A stretch of DNA of 64,000 nt from Burkholderiales bacterium (GTDB lineage: Bacteria; Pseudomonadota; Gammaproteobacteria; Burkholderiales; Burkholderiaceae_C): positions 310,001 to 374,000 of the forward strand of contig JADJDV010000006.1 in the NCBI GenBank assembly GCA_016702555.1, in the 5' to 3' direction. The notes below the pieces were generated by a model. That model searched no databases and was not told the DNA's origin. It saw only the letters and a program-made list of their open reading frames with translations. The first letter of the stretch is position 1. Each line of letters opens with the position of its first letter. The translations under genes and the position numbers were made by a program. This document shows positions 1 through 7,874 of this stretch, in pieces.

Positions 1-1
1 G

Positions 2-679
2 CTGCCCTGGGACCGCTTCCTGCTCTGGACCTGGAACAGCGTGCGGCTCGGCGCCATGACGGCCGTACTGGCGGTGCTGGCGGCCTGGTTCCTGGCCTAC
101 AGCCTGCGCCGCAAGCCGAGCCTGACGCGCCGCTGGGCGGTGCAGATCATCTCGCTTGGCTACGCCGTGCCCGGCGCGGTGATCGTGGTCGGCCTGCTGC
201 TGCCGGTGGGCTGGCTGCAGGCGCGCTGGCCCGACAGCGGCGTCGGCGGCCTGGTCACCGCCACCGTGCTCGGCCTGCTGTGGGCCTATCTGGTGCGCTT
301 TGTCTCGGTGGCGCTGCAGTCGATGCAAAGCGGCTACGCCCGGCTGCCGCGCAGCCTCGATGAATCGGCGCGCATGCTGGGCGCCACCGGCATGGAGCTG
401 GCGGCGCGCGTGCACTGGCCACTGCTGCGGCGCGCCAGCTTCGCGGCCGGCTTGCTGGTGTTCGTCGACGTGATGAAGGAGCTGCCGGCCACCATCGTGC
501 TGCGCCCCTTCAACACCGACACGCTGGCGGTGGTGGCGAATCAATTGGCGCGCGACGAGCGTCTGGGCGAGGCGGCGCTGCCCTCGCTGGCGCTGGTGCT
601 GGTGGGGCTGGTGCCGGTGATCGTGCTCAGTCGCACGCTGCGCTCGGAGCATCGCTCGATCGATGCCGAATTGCTATAG
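2..679 (+). CDS. ABC transporter permease, Fbp/iron(III)-type (5'-truncated)
   Basis: The reading frame is open from base 2, so the gene begins before the window; the last 225 residues are present. They form several hydrophobic membrane segments. An EAA-type cytoplasmic loop (DESARMLGATGMELAARVHW, near residues 120-140) is the contact site for the ATPase subunit in binding-protein-dependent importers. It is followed by KELPATIVLRPFNTDTLA, a stretch typical of FbpB-like ferric-iron permeases and related thiamine/phosphonate importers. The inner-membrane importer role is family knowledge; the substrate is inferred, and the binding protein and ATPase are not in the window. The stop codon overlaps a GTG that could start the next gene, so the two may be cotranscribed. 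Confidence 0.85.
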   Translation: MPWDRFLLWTWNSVRLGAMTAVLAVLAAWFLAYSLRRKPSLTRRWAVQIISLGYAVPGAVIVVGLLLPVGWLQARWPDSGVGGLVTATVLGLLWAYLVRFVSVALQSMQSGYARLPRSLDESARMLGATGMELAARVHWPLLRRASFAAGLLVFVDVMKELPATIVLRPFNTDTLAVVANQLARDERLGEAALPSLALVLVGLVPVIVLSRTLRSEHRSIDAELL

Positions 680-705
680 TGAGATCAAGTCCCGCTCACT
701 TGGCC

Positions 706-1050
706 ATGCAGACACCTATTGCCCCTTCCGCGACCGACAGCGAGCTCGATTCCGACGAGGTCTTCGAACTGGCGGCCGAGGTGTTCCGCGTCATGTCGGC
801 GCCAATGCGGCTGAAGATCATCAGCGCGCTGTGCAACGGCGAGCGCAACGTCGGCCAGCTGCTGAGCGAGATCCCGACCACCCAGCCCAACATGAGCCAG
901 CACCTGAACACGCTGTACAAGGCCGGCGTGCTGGGCAAGCGTCGCGACGGCGTGCAGATCTACTACCGCATCGTCAACGAGCGCGTGGTCACGCTGTGCC
1001 GCGCGGTGTGCACGCAGATCGCCATCGATACCGTGGGCGACGAGCGCTGA
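706..1050 (+). CDS. ArsR/SmtB-family transcriptional regulator, possibly persulfide-sensing
   Basis: This is a small winged-helix repressor of 114 residues from the ATG at 706. A GTG at 679 overlapping the permease stop would add nine residues; neither start has a clear ribosome binding site. The helix-turn-helix is seen in the stretch from VGQLL through QPNMSQHLNTLYKAGVLGKR, followed by the wing RRDGVQIYYRI. Cys43 lies just after the dimerisation helix, and Cys98 and Cys102 lie in the C-terminal helix. That spacing resembles BigR/SqrR-type sensors, where two cysteines form a polysulfide bridge. The gene directly precedes fccA and fccB, which fits control of sulfide oxidation. The sensing mechanism is inference; a metal-sensing ArsR role is the alternative. 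Confidence 0.85.
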   Translation: MQTPIAPSATDSELDSDEVFELAAEVFRVMSAPMRLKIISALCNGERNVGQLLSEIPTTQPNMSQHLNTLYKAGVLGKRRDGVQIYYRIVNERVVTLCRAVCTQIAIDTVGDER

Positions 1051-1279
1051 AAAAGACGCGGCACCCGTCGATATCACCGCAGCGCATGAGCATCCAACGA
1101 ATCGGTCGTTGGCATGGCGCGCGTGGCCTTCTAGACTGCCCGTTGGGCACGCACGGCGCTGGGGTAATCCCGCACAGCCGGGCCGGCGCGCGCGTCCTAT
1201 GATTTGCCTGAATATAAGCAACGACGAATTTCTCGCCGTTCGCGTCCCGATTCAACCACCCCCAGGAGGACCTCACACC

Positions 1280-1591
1280 ATGAAACCCATTCTGCTTCCG
1301 GGGCTCGCCGCGGCCGCCTTGTGGCTGGCCGCCGGCACCGCCCAGGCCCAGGTCGATCCGCTGCAGGTGCGCAGCTGGGCGGCCAGCTGCGCCAACTGCC
1401 ACGGCACCAATGGCCAGGCGCAGCAAGGCAACGAGCCGCTGGCCGGCGTCGGCCGCGACGAATTGATGAAGAAGCTGATGGACTTCAAGAGCGGCGCCAA
1501 GCCCGCCACCGTGATGCACCAGCTGGCCAAGGGCTATACCGACGAGCAACTGGCCGCCATCAGCGCCTGGTTCGCGGCGCAGAAGAAGTGA
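1280..1591 (+). CDS. fccA: Monoheme cytochrome c, sulfide dehydrogenase cytochrome subunit
   Basis: A 103-residue periplasmic c-type cytochrome. The start has a strong ribosome binding site (AGGAGGA, 1264-1270). Residues 1-23 form a Sec signal peptide ending in AQA. The heme site CANCH is at residues 37-41, and a methionine near residue 79 (PATVMHQ) is a plausible sixth ligand. It sits 11 bases before fccB, with its stop codon merging into the fccB ribosome binding site. By family knowledge it takes electrons from the FAD subunit after sulfide oxidation and passes them to the respiratory chain. It is smaller than the diheme FccA of Allochromatium, so this is the single-heme form. The 229 bases upstream hold no gene and should carry the promoter. 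Confidence 0.85.
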   Translation: MKPILLPGLAAAALWLAAGTAQAQVDPLQVRSWAASCANCHGTNGQAQQGNEPLAGVGRDELMKKLMDFKSGAKPATVMHQLAKGYTDEQLAAISAWFAAQKK

Positions 1592-1602
1592 GGAGGCAGA
1601 CC

Positions 1603-2877
1603 ATGGATCGTCGTCAATTCATTCAGGCCGGCTCGGCCGCTTCCGTGCTCGGCCTGACGGCCGGTTGCGCTTCGGTCGGCAACGGCGCCGGCGGCCATGT
1701 GGTCGTCGTGGGTGGCGGCTACGGTGGCGCCACCGCCGCCAAGTACATCCGCATGTGGTCCGACGGACGCGTCAACGTGACCCTGGTCGAGCCCGGCGAC
1801 AGCTTCATCTCCTGCCCGATTTCCAACCTGGTGCTGGGCGGCAGCAAACAGATGGCCGATGTCACCGTGCCCTACGACAACCTGGCCCGGCGCCACGGCG
1901 TGAAGATCGTGAAGGACCGCGCCACCGCCATCGACGCCGACAAGCGCCAGGTGCGCCTGGCCGGCGGCAGCACGCTCAGCTACGACCGCCTGGTGCTGTC
2001 GCCCGGCATCGACTTCATGTGGGACGCGCTGCCCGGCATGAAGGCGCCCGGCGCGCAGGACCGTGTGCTGCACTCCTGGAAGGCCGGCCCGCAGACGGTG
2101 GCGCTGCGCAAGCAGCTTGAGGCCATGCCCGACGGCGGCGTCTACGCGCTGACCATCCCGCTGGCGCCGTACCGCTGCCCGCCCGGTCCGTACGAGCGCG
2201 CCTGCCAGGTCGCGCACTATTTCTCCAAGGCCAAGCCCAAGTCCAAGGTGCTGATCCTGGACGCCAACGAGGACGTCACCTCCAAGGGCGCGCTGTTCAA
2301 GAAAGCCTGGGCGGATCGCTACAAGGGCATCATCGACTACCGGCCCAAGCACGTGCTGGTCGATGTCGATGCCGCCAGCGGCACGCTGCGCTTCGACTTC
2401 AACGACCCGATCAAGGCCCAGGTGCTGAACGTGGTGCCGCCGCAGCGCGCCGGCGACATCGCCTTCAACGCGGGTCTTGCCACCGCCAACAAGCGCTGGT
2501 GCGAGGTCGACTGGCTGACGCAGGAATCGATCGCGGCCAAGAACATCCACATCCTGGGTGACGCCACGCTGTCGGCGCCGACCATGCCCAAGTCCGGTCA
2601 CATGGCCAACCAGCATGGCAAGGTGGCGGCCGCCGCCATCGTCGCGCTGCTGTCCGGCCGCGCGCCAGGGGCGTTGCCGATCTACAACAACACCTGCTAC
2701 AGCTTCGTCAGCGACACCGACGTGGTGCACGTGGCCAGCGTGCACCGCTACGACGCCGAAAAGAAGACCATGCTGCCGGTGGCCGGCTCGGGCGGCGTGT
2801 CGACGGCGGCGAGCGAACTGGAAGGCCGCTACGCCATGGCCTGGGCGCGCAACATCTGGGCCGATACCCTGGCCTGA
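1603..2877 (+). CDS. fccB: Flavocytochrome c sulfide dehydrogenase, flavoprotein subunit
   Basis: A 424-residue FAD enzyme that oxidises sulfide in the periplasm with FccA. The N-terminus has a twin-arginine signal (RRQFI, residues 3-7), consistent with export of a folded flavoprotein, followed by LTAGC with Cys22, which also resembles a lipobox. The FAD-binding GGGYGG loop is near residue 38. YRCPPGPYERA contains Cys192 and NNTCYS contains Cys365; in characterised FccB the equivalent pair forms the redox-active disulfide. Length and layout match the FCSD flavin-binding family. The start is fixed by GAGGAGG at 1590-1596. fccAB form one transcription unit, ended by a hairpin terminator 50 bases downstream. 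Confidence 0.9.
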   Translation: MDRRQFIQAGSAASVLGLTAGCASVGNGAGGHVVVVGGGYGGATAAKYIRMWSDGRVNVTLVEPGDSFISCPISNLVLGGSKQMADVTVPYDNLARRHGVKIVKDRATAIDADKRQVRLAGGSTLSYDRLVLSPGIDFMWDALPGMKAPGAQDRVLHSWKAGPQTVALRKQLEAMPDGGVYALTIPLAPYRCPPGPYERACQVAHYFSKAKPKSKVLILDANEDVTSKGALFKKAWADRYKGIIDYRPKHVLVDVDAASGTLRFDFNDPIKAQVLNVVPPQRAGDIAFNAGLATANKRWCEVDWLTQESIAAKNIHILGDATLSAPTMPKSGHMANQHGKVAAAAIVALLSGRAPGALPIYNNTCYSFVSDTDVVHVASVHRYDAEKKTMLPVAGSGGVSTAASELEGRYAMAWARNIWADTLA

Positions 2878-2928
2878 CGACGGGCGGCGGCGCGGCCCGT
2901 GGACCGCGTCGCCGGATCACTTCATCCG

Positions 2929-2950
2929 GGGCGCAGCGCGCCCTTTTTTT
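2929..2950 (+). terminator. Intrinsic terminator after fccB
   Basis: A perfect six-base stem (GGGCGC/GCGCCC) with an AGC loop is followed directly by seven T residues. A second overlapping inverted repeat (CCGGAT/ATCCGG, 2912-2929) precedes it. It separates fccAB from the downstream cytochrome gene. Confidence 0.8.
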
Positions 2951-2967
2951 GAGGCAGGATTCCATCC

Positions 2968-3576
2968 ATGCGCATGCGGCAATTCATACGTGCTCTTGGG
3001 ATGCTCACGGTCTTGGTCCACGCCGGCTTGGCTGTGGCCCAGGCCGACGAGGCGCGCGCCAAGAAGATCATCGGCGGCTCCTGCTTTCTGTGCCACGGCG
3101 CCGAGGGCGAATCGGCCAGCGAGGTGTTCCCACGCCTGGCCGGCCAGAACGCCGAGTACATCGCCAAGCAACTGGAGAACTTCAAGAGCGGCAAGCGCAA
3201 GAGCAGCGCCATGGTCAGCATGGTGACCGAACTGACGCCCGAGGACATGCTGGCGCTGGGTGAGTTCTACGCCAGCCGTCCGCCGCACAAGGAGGCCGCC
3301 AAGGACTTGCCGCTGGCGGCGGTGGGGCAGTACATCTACCACGCGGGCAACAAGTTCAGCGGCGTGCCGTCCTGCGCCAGCTGCCACGGCCCGGACGGCG
3401 CCGGCAGCAACACGCTGCCGCGCCTGGCCGGCCAGCACGCGGCCTACCTGGACAACCAGCTCAAGCAGTTCAACAAGCGCGAGCGCAACAACGACAACGC
3501 CGTGATGCACAGCGTGGCCGAGAAGATGACGGCGCTGGAGATGGCGGCGGTGTCGGAGTACCTGAGCGGCAAATAG
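2968..3576 (+). CDS. Diheme cytochrome c, c4-like
   Basis: A 202-residue periplasmic cytochrome with a signal peptide of about 25 residues. It has two c-type heme sites: CFLCH at residues 39-43 and CASCH at 136-140. Each half repeats the same plan, with PRLAGQ motifs (FPRLAGQNAEYI, LPRLAGQHAAYL) and LKQFNK or LENFKSG helices, so it is a tandem duplication of a class I cytochrome like cytochrome c4. It lies just after fccAB but behind a strong terminator, so it probably has its own promoter or receives readthrough. A likely role is electron carrier between sulfide dehydrogenase and a terminal oxidase; that link rests on position only. Confidence 0.85.
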   Translation: MRMRQFIRALGMLTVLVHAGLAVAQADEARAKKIIGGSCFLCHGAEGESASEVFPRLAGQNAEYIAKQLENFKSGKRKSSAMVSMVTELTPEDMLALGEFYASRPPHKEAAKDLPLAAVGQYIYHAGNKFSGVPSCASCHGPDGAGSNTLPRLAGQHAAYLDNQLKQFNKRERNNDNAVMHSVAEKMTALEMAAVSEYLSGK

Positions 3577-3604
3577 TGCCGTACCGCCCGTGCGGCCTTG
3601 CAGT

Positions 3605-5209
3605 TCAGTGGCGGAAGTGCCGCACGCCGCTGAATACCATGGCCACCCCGCGCTCGTTGGCGGCGTCGATGACTTCCTGATCGCGCATCGAGCCGCCGGG
3701 CTGGATGACACAGGCCGCGCCCTCGTCGATGACGACGTCCAGGCCGTCTCGGAAGGGGAAGAAGGCGTCGCTGGCGACGGCCGAACCCTGCAATGACAGG
3801 CCGGCGTGCTGCGCCTTGATGCTGGCGATGCGCGCCGAGTCGAGCCGGCTCATCTGCCCGGCGCCGACGCCCATGGTCATGCCGTCCTTGCAGAACACGA
3901 TGGCGTTGCTCTTGACGAATTTGGCGACCTTCCATGCGAACAGCAGGTCCTGCAGCTGCTGGTCGGTGGGGGCCAGCCGGGTCACCACCTTCAGGTCGGC
4001 CAGCGTCAACTCATGGTTGTCGGCGGTCTGCATCAGCAGGCCCGAGCCGATGCGCTTGACGTCCATGGCGTTCTGCCCGCGCGCCCAGGCGCTGTCGCCG
4101 CCGCGCTGCACGCCCTCCAGCGAGATGCGCAGCACGCGCACGTTGGCCTTGGCCTGGAACACCGCCAGCGCCTCGGGTGTGAAGTCGGGCGCCATCAGCA
4201 CCTCGACAAACTGCTTGCTGACGGCTTCGGCCGCTGCGCCATCCATTGGCACGTTGAAGGCGATGATGCCGCCAAAGGCGCTGGTGGGATCGGTCTTGAA
4301 AGCTTTCTGATACGCCTCCCGCGCGTTCGCGCCGACCGCCACGCCGCACGGATTGGCGTGCTTGACGATCACGCAGGCCGGTTCGACGAATTGCTTGACG
4401 CATTCCCAGGCCGCGTCGGCGTCGGCGATGTTGTTGTAGCTCAGTTCCTTGCCCTGCAATTGCTCGGCCGTGACCAGCGCGCCCGGCGCCGGGTACAGGT
4501 CGCGGTAGAAGGCGGCCTGCTGATGCGGGTTCTCGCCGTAGCGCAAGTCCTGCAGCTTGACGAAGCGGCCGTTGCTCTGGGCGGGAAACCGGGTCAGCGC
4601 CGGCACCGCGGCCTGCCCCGACGCCTCGAAGTCGATCGCCGACAGGTAGTCGCTGATGGCGGCGTCGTAGTTGCTGACGCGGTTGAAGGCGGCCACCGAC
4701 AGGCCAAAGCGGGTCTTGTCGGACAGCTTGCCCGCATTCGCCTGCAACTCGGCCAGCACCGGCGCGTACTGTGCGGCGTCGGTCAGCACCGCCACGTCCT
4801 TCCAGTTCTTGGCCGCGCTGCGCACCATGGCCGGGCCGCCGATGTCGATGTTCTCGATCGCCTCGGCCAGCGTGCAGCCGGGTTTGGCCACGGTGGCCTC
4901 GAAGGGGTACAGGTTGATGACCGCCAGATCGATGGTGCCGATGCCGTGCTCGGCCAGCGCCTGCATGTGCGCCGGCACATCGCGCCGCGCCAGCAGGCCG
5001 CCATGCACCTTGGGGTGCAAGGTCTTGACGCGGCCGTCGAGCATCTCGGGGAACTGCGTCAGCTCGGCGACCTCGGTCACCGGCAGGCCGGCGGCCTGCA
5101 GCAGCTTGGCCGTGCCGCCGGTGGACAGCAGCTTGAAGCCCAGCGCCACCAGCGCGGCGGCGAAGTCGGCGATGCCGGTCTTGTCGGAAACGGAGATGAG
5201 TGCGTTCAT
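3605..5209 (-). CDS. purH: Bifunctional AICAR formyltransferase/IMP cyclohydrolase
   Basis: A 534-residue cytosolic enzyme catalysing the last two steps of de novo IMP synthesis. The N-terminal cyclohydrolase domain (residues ~1-200) starts ALISVSDKTGIADFA and carries LLSTGGTAKLL and DGRVKTLHPKVHGGLLARR. The C-terminal transformylase domain has DLRYGENPHQQAAFY, CVIVKHANPCGVA and KSNAIVFCKDGMTMGVGAGQMSRLDS, all hallmarks of PurH. Length is close to the E. coli enzyme (529). It is the last gene of a dusB-fis-purH run on the minus strand, a common betaproteobacterial order. It converges on the diheme cytochrome gene, leaving 28 bases between stop codons. Confidence 0.97.
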   Translation of the reverse strand: MNALISVSDKTGIADFAAALVALGFKLLSTGGTAKLLQAAGLPVTEVAELTQFPEMLDGRVKTLHPKVHGGLLARRDVPAHMQALAEHGIGTIDLAVINLYPFEATVAKPGCTLAEAIENIDIGGPAMVRSAAKNWKDVAVLTDAAQYAPVLAELQANAGKLSDKTRFGLSVAAFNRVSNYDAAISDYLSAIDFEASGQAAVPALTRFPAQSNGRFVKLQDLRYGENPHQQAAFYRDLYPAPGALVTAEQLQGKELSYNNIADADAAWECVKQFVEPACVIVKHANPCGVAVGANAREAYQKAFKTDPTSAFGGIIAFNVPMDGAAAEAVSKQFVEVLMAPDFTPEALAVFQAKANVRVLRISLEGVQRGGDSAWARGQNAMDVKRIGSGLLMQTADNHELTLADLKVVTRLAPTDQQLQDLLFAWKVAKFVKSNAIVFCKDGMTMGVGAGQMSRLDSARIASIKAQHAGLSLQGSAVASDAFFPFRDGLDVVIDEGAACVIQPGGSMRDQEVIDAANERGVAMVFSGVRHFRH

Positions 5210-5221
5210 GGGGCGATTAAA

Positions 5222-5334
5222 GACAAATGACGAAATGACTTCACCGCTGCGCGGTGTCGATGACGAAATGATGGTGCCTCGCGGTCATGGCGCGCCAGCG
5301 CCGTCATCGACGCGCAGCGAGGTCATTCGTCATC
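5222..5334. repeat. Intergenic repeat with TGACGAA/TTCGTCA arms
   Basis: The purH-fis gap holds repeated copies of a TGACGAAATGA-like unit (about 5229 and 5260) and an inverted copy (GGTCATTCGTCATC) at 5321-5334 that reaches the fis stop codon, with GC-rich self-complementary sequence in between. The tatB-tatC gap at 62451-62541 has a similar design. Function is unknown. Confidence 0.55.
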
Positions 5335-5566
5335 AAAGCAGTTTGTGTTCGACCAGCTTCTTGCGCAGCGTGTTGCGGTTCATGCCCAGCCATTCGGCGG
5401 CGCGCGACTGGTTGTGGCCGGCGTGCTGCATGACGACGTCGAGCAAGGGCTTCTCGACCACGCGGATCACCATCTCGTACAGCCCGTCCGGCTCGGTGCC
5501 GCGCAGGTCGCGGAAATAGGCTTCCAGATTGTCGCGGACGCTGTCTTCGATGGGGGTACTGCTCAT
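5333..5566 (-). CDS. fis: Fis-family nucleoid-associated regulator
   Basis: A 77-residue protein, shorter than E. coli Fis (98) but usual for betaproteobacteria. The C-terminal helix-turn-helix (QSRAAEWLGMNRNTLRKKL, residues ~54-72) is highly typical of Fis, which bends DNA as a dimer and acts in growth-dependent rRNA transcription and site-specific recombination. The start MSSTPIEDSVRDN was chosen because it lies 10 bases after the dusB stop codon; a longer frame upstream has no homology-like content. Gene order dusB-fis matches E. coli, where the pair forms one operon. Confidence 0.93.
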   Translation of the reverse strand: MSSTPIEDSVRDNLEAYFRDLRGTEPDGLYEMVIRVVEKPLLDVVMQHAGHNQSRAAEWLGMNRNTLRKKLVEHKLL

Positions 5567-5576
5567 GCTCGTCCAT

Positions 5577-6617
5577 TCAGCGGGCCGGGGCCAGGCCCGC
5601 GGCCGCCGCCGGTGCGCGCGCCACGGGCAGGCGGTCATGCGCATCGGCGAGTTCCTCGAAATAGTCGGCGACCAGCTGCCATTGCAGCGCCGCGCCGTCG
5701 ACCAGGTTCATGCGCGCGCGGAAGGCGTCGCCGCCGGGCAGGTCGCGCACATACCAGCCGATGTGCTTGCGCGCCGAGCGCACGCCGGAGTGTTCGCCAT
5801 ACAGGCCGTAGTGGTCCTGCAGGTGCGCCAGCAGCGCGCGCCGCACCTCCAGCACCAGCGGCGGCGCCAGCAGCTCGCCGGTGGCCAGGAAATGCGCGAT
5901 CTCGCGGAAGATCCACGGCCGCCCCTGCGCGGCGCGGCCGATCATCAGCGCGTCGGCGCCGGTGGCGCGCAGCACGGCGCGCGCCTTGTGCGGCGAATCG
6001 ATGTCGCCGTTGGCCACCACCGGGATGTGCAGCGCCGACTTGACGGCAGCGATGGTCTCGTACTCGGCCTCGCCACGATAGCCCTGCTCGCGCGTGCGGC
6101 CGTGCACGGCGACCATCTGCACGCCGGCCTGTTCGGCGGCGCGGGCAATCGATACGGCATTCTTCACCCGCGCGCACCAGCCGGTGCGCATCTTCAGCGT
6201 CACCGGCACGCCGTGCGGCGCGCACGCGCCCACCACGGCTTCGATGATCTGCAGCGCCAGCGCCTCGTCCTGCATCAGCGCGCTGCCGGCCCATTTATTG
6301 CACACCTTCTTGGCCGGGCAGCCCATGTTGATGTCGATGATCTGGGCGCCGCGCTCGATGTTGTAGCGCGCGGCCTCGGCCATCATGGCGGCGTCGGTGC
6401 CGGCGATCTGCACCGCGATCGGGCCTGGCTCGCCGCTGTGGTCGGCGCGGCGCGAGGTCTTGAGCGTGTGCCACAAGTCCTTGCGCGAGGTCACCATCTC
6501 GCTCACCGCGTAGCCGGCGCCAAAGCCGCGGCACAGCTGGCGGAACGGCCGGTCCGTCACCCCCGCCATGGGGGCGACGAACAGGCGGTTGGGCAAGCGA
6601 TGGGGACCGATCTGCAT
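5577..6617 (-). CDS. dusB: tRNA-dihydrouridine synthase B
   Basis: A 346-residue FMN-dependent enzyme that reduces uridines in the D-loop of tRNA. Seen in sequence: the N-terminal FMN region APMAGVTDRPFR, the catalytic-cysteine segment NMGCPAKKVCNKWAGSAL, the substrate segment VHGRTREQGY, and the phosphate-binding GDIDSPHKA and GADALMIGRAAQGRPWIF. The start MQIGPHRLPNRLF was taken because an upstream extension of 39 codons has no conserved content. It is the first gene of the dusB-fis-purH unit. Confidence 0.95.
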   Translation of the reverse strand: MQIGPHRLPNRLFVAPMAGVTDRPFRQLCRGFGAGYAVSEMVTSRKDLWHTLKTSRRADHSGEPGPIAVQIAGTDAAMMAEAARYNIERGAQIIDINMGCPAKKVCNKWAGSALMQDEALALQIIEAVVGACAPHGVPVTLKMRTGWCARVKNAVSIARAAEQAGVQMVAVHGRTREQGYRGEAEYETIAAVKSALHIPVVANGDIDSPHKARAVLRATGADALMIGRAAQGRPWIFREIAHFLATGELLAPPLVLEVRRALLAHLQDHYGLYGEHSGVRSARKHIGWYVRDLPGGDAFRARMNLVDGAALQWQLVADYFEELADAHDRLPVARAPAAAAGLAPAR

Positions 6618-6732
6618 GGTGTCGAGCGGGCGCGCCCGGGCGGGTTGAAGGCCCTGGCGTGCGAGTGAAGGCCAAATTCTACCTGCCCGATTTTTCAGCA
6701 ATCGGAACGGCGCGCCTACACTCCGCTGCTGC

Positions 6733-7224
6733 ATGGACGCATGGCTTCAATCCCTGCTGCAGGCGCTGGCGCTGCCCGAACTCGGTTTGTCCACCGTGTT
6801 CGTGGTGGCCTTCGTCTCGGCCACGCTGCTGCCGCTGGGATCGGAGCCGGCGGTGTTCGGGCTGATCAAGCTGAACCCGCAGCTGTTCTGGCCGACCATC
6901 CTGGTGGCCACGGCCGGCAACACGCTGGGCGGCATGACCAGCTGGTGGATCGGCCAGGCGGCGCACCGCGCGGTCGACCGCTACCGCGACTCGCCCACCC
7001 ACCTGCGCGCGCTGCACTGGCTGGAGCGCCTGGGGCCCAAGGCCTGCGCGCTGTCCTTCCTGCCCGTCATCGGCGACCCGCTGTGCGCCGTCGCCGGCTG
7101 GCTGCGCATGCCGGCGCTGCCCTGCGCCGGCTGGATGGCGCTGGGCAAGTTCGCGCGCTATCTGACCATGACGGCGGCGCTGCTGTGGCTGTGGCCGGAC
7201 AAGCTCGCCGTGGGCGCGCCGTGA
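6733..7224 (+). CDS. YqaA-like DedA/VTT-domain membrane protein
   Basis: A 163-residue inner-membrane protein with about four hydrophobic segments and the VTT/SNARE-associated pattern: LLPLGSEPAVFGL near the N-terminus, then GNTLGGMTSWWIGQ, GPKACALSFLPVIGDPLCAVAGWLRM and a C-terminal helix. These match the YqaA family, a short branch of DedA-type proteins. Related proteins are linked to lipid flipping or membrane homeostasis; the exact role here is not known. Its stop overlaps the GTG start of the dioxygenase gene by four bases, so the two are probably translationally coupled. Confidence 0.85.
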   Translation: MDAWLQSLLQALALPELGLSTVFVVAFVSATLLPLGSEPAVFGLIKLNPQLFWPTILVATAGNTLGGMTSWWIGQAAHRAVDRYRDSPTHLRALHWLERLGPKACALSFLPVIGDPLCAVAGWLRMPALPCAGWMALGKFARYLTMTAALLWLWPDKLAVGAP

Positions 7225-7874
7225 CCGCCGATCTGTTCGAGCCCGACCCGGCGCTGGCCGGCGGCACGCGCCGCCTGGGCGCGCAGGCGCTGCTGCTGCA
7301 CGGCTTCGCGCTGCCCTGGGTCGATGCCCTGTGGCCGGCGCTGCAGGTGGTGATCGCACAGGCGCCGCCGCGCCAGCTGCTGACGCCCGGCGGGCAGCGC
7401 ATGTCGGCGGCCCTGAGCAATTGCGGCGCGTTCGGCTGGGTCAGCGATCGACGCGGCTATCGTTACAGCGCGCAGGACCCCGACAGCGGCCGCCCCTGGC
7501 CGGCGCTGCCGGTTTCGTTTCTGGCGCTGGCGCGCGCCGCCGCGGCCGAGGCGGGTTTCGGCGGCTTCGTGCCCGACGCCTGCGTGGTCAACCGCTACGC
7601 CGTCGGTGCCCGCATGGGCCTGCATCAGGACCGCGACGAGCGCGACCTGTCGCAGCCCATCGTCTCGGTCTCGCTCGGTCTGCCGGCGGTCTTTCTGTGG
7701 GGCGGCGCCCGGCGCACCGACCGCGCCGAGCGCATGCCCTTGAGGCATGGCGACGTGCTGGTGTGGGGCGGCGTCGACCGCTTGCGTTTTCACGGCGTGG
7801 CGCCGGTGCGCACCGCCGTGCATGCGCTGACCGGCGCGGTGCGCTTCAACCTGACGTTCCGCCGGGCGGGGTGA
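7221..7874 (+). CDS. alkB: AlkB-like 2-oxoglutarate/Fe(II) dioxygenase
   Basis: A 217-residue protein with a GTG start inside a GTGA overlap with the preceding gene. The iron-binding facial triad is visible as HQDRDE (His and Asp) and FHGVAP (His); the 2-oxoglutarate-binding arginines lie in the C-terminal RFNLTFRR. CVVNRYAVGARMGLHQD, VSVSLGLPAVFLWGG and HGDVLVWGG match AlkB, which directly reverses 1-methyladenine and 3-methylcytosine lesions in DNA. The C-terminal GTG of the next gene overlaps its stop, giving three tightly packed genes (yqaA-like, alkB, DUF3025). No Ada box or adjacent ada gene is visible. Confidence 0.92.
   Translation: MTADLFEPDPALAGGTRRLGAQALLLHGFALPWVDALWPALQVVIAQAPPRQLLTPGGQRMSAALSNCGAFGWVSDRRGYRYSAQDPDSGRPWPALPVSFLALARAAAAEAGFGGFVPDACVVNRYAVGARMGLHQDRDERDLSQPIVSVSLGLPAVFLWGGARRTDRAERMPLRHGDVLVWGGVDRLRFHGVAPVRTAVHALTGAVRFNLTFRRAG

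Noticed and set aside
1180..1260. A possible ArsR operator upstream of fccA (TGAATATAAGCAACGACGAATTT)
   Set aside because: The symmetry is too weak to assign; only a binding assay could decide.
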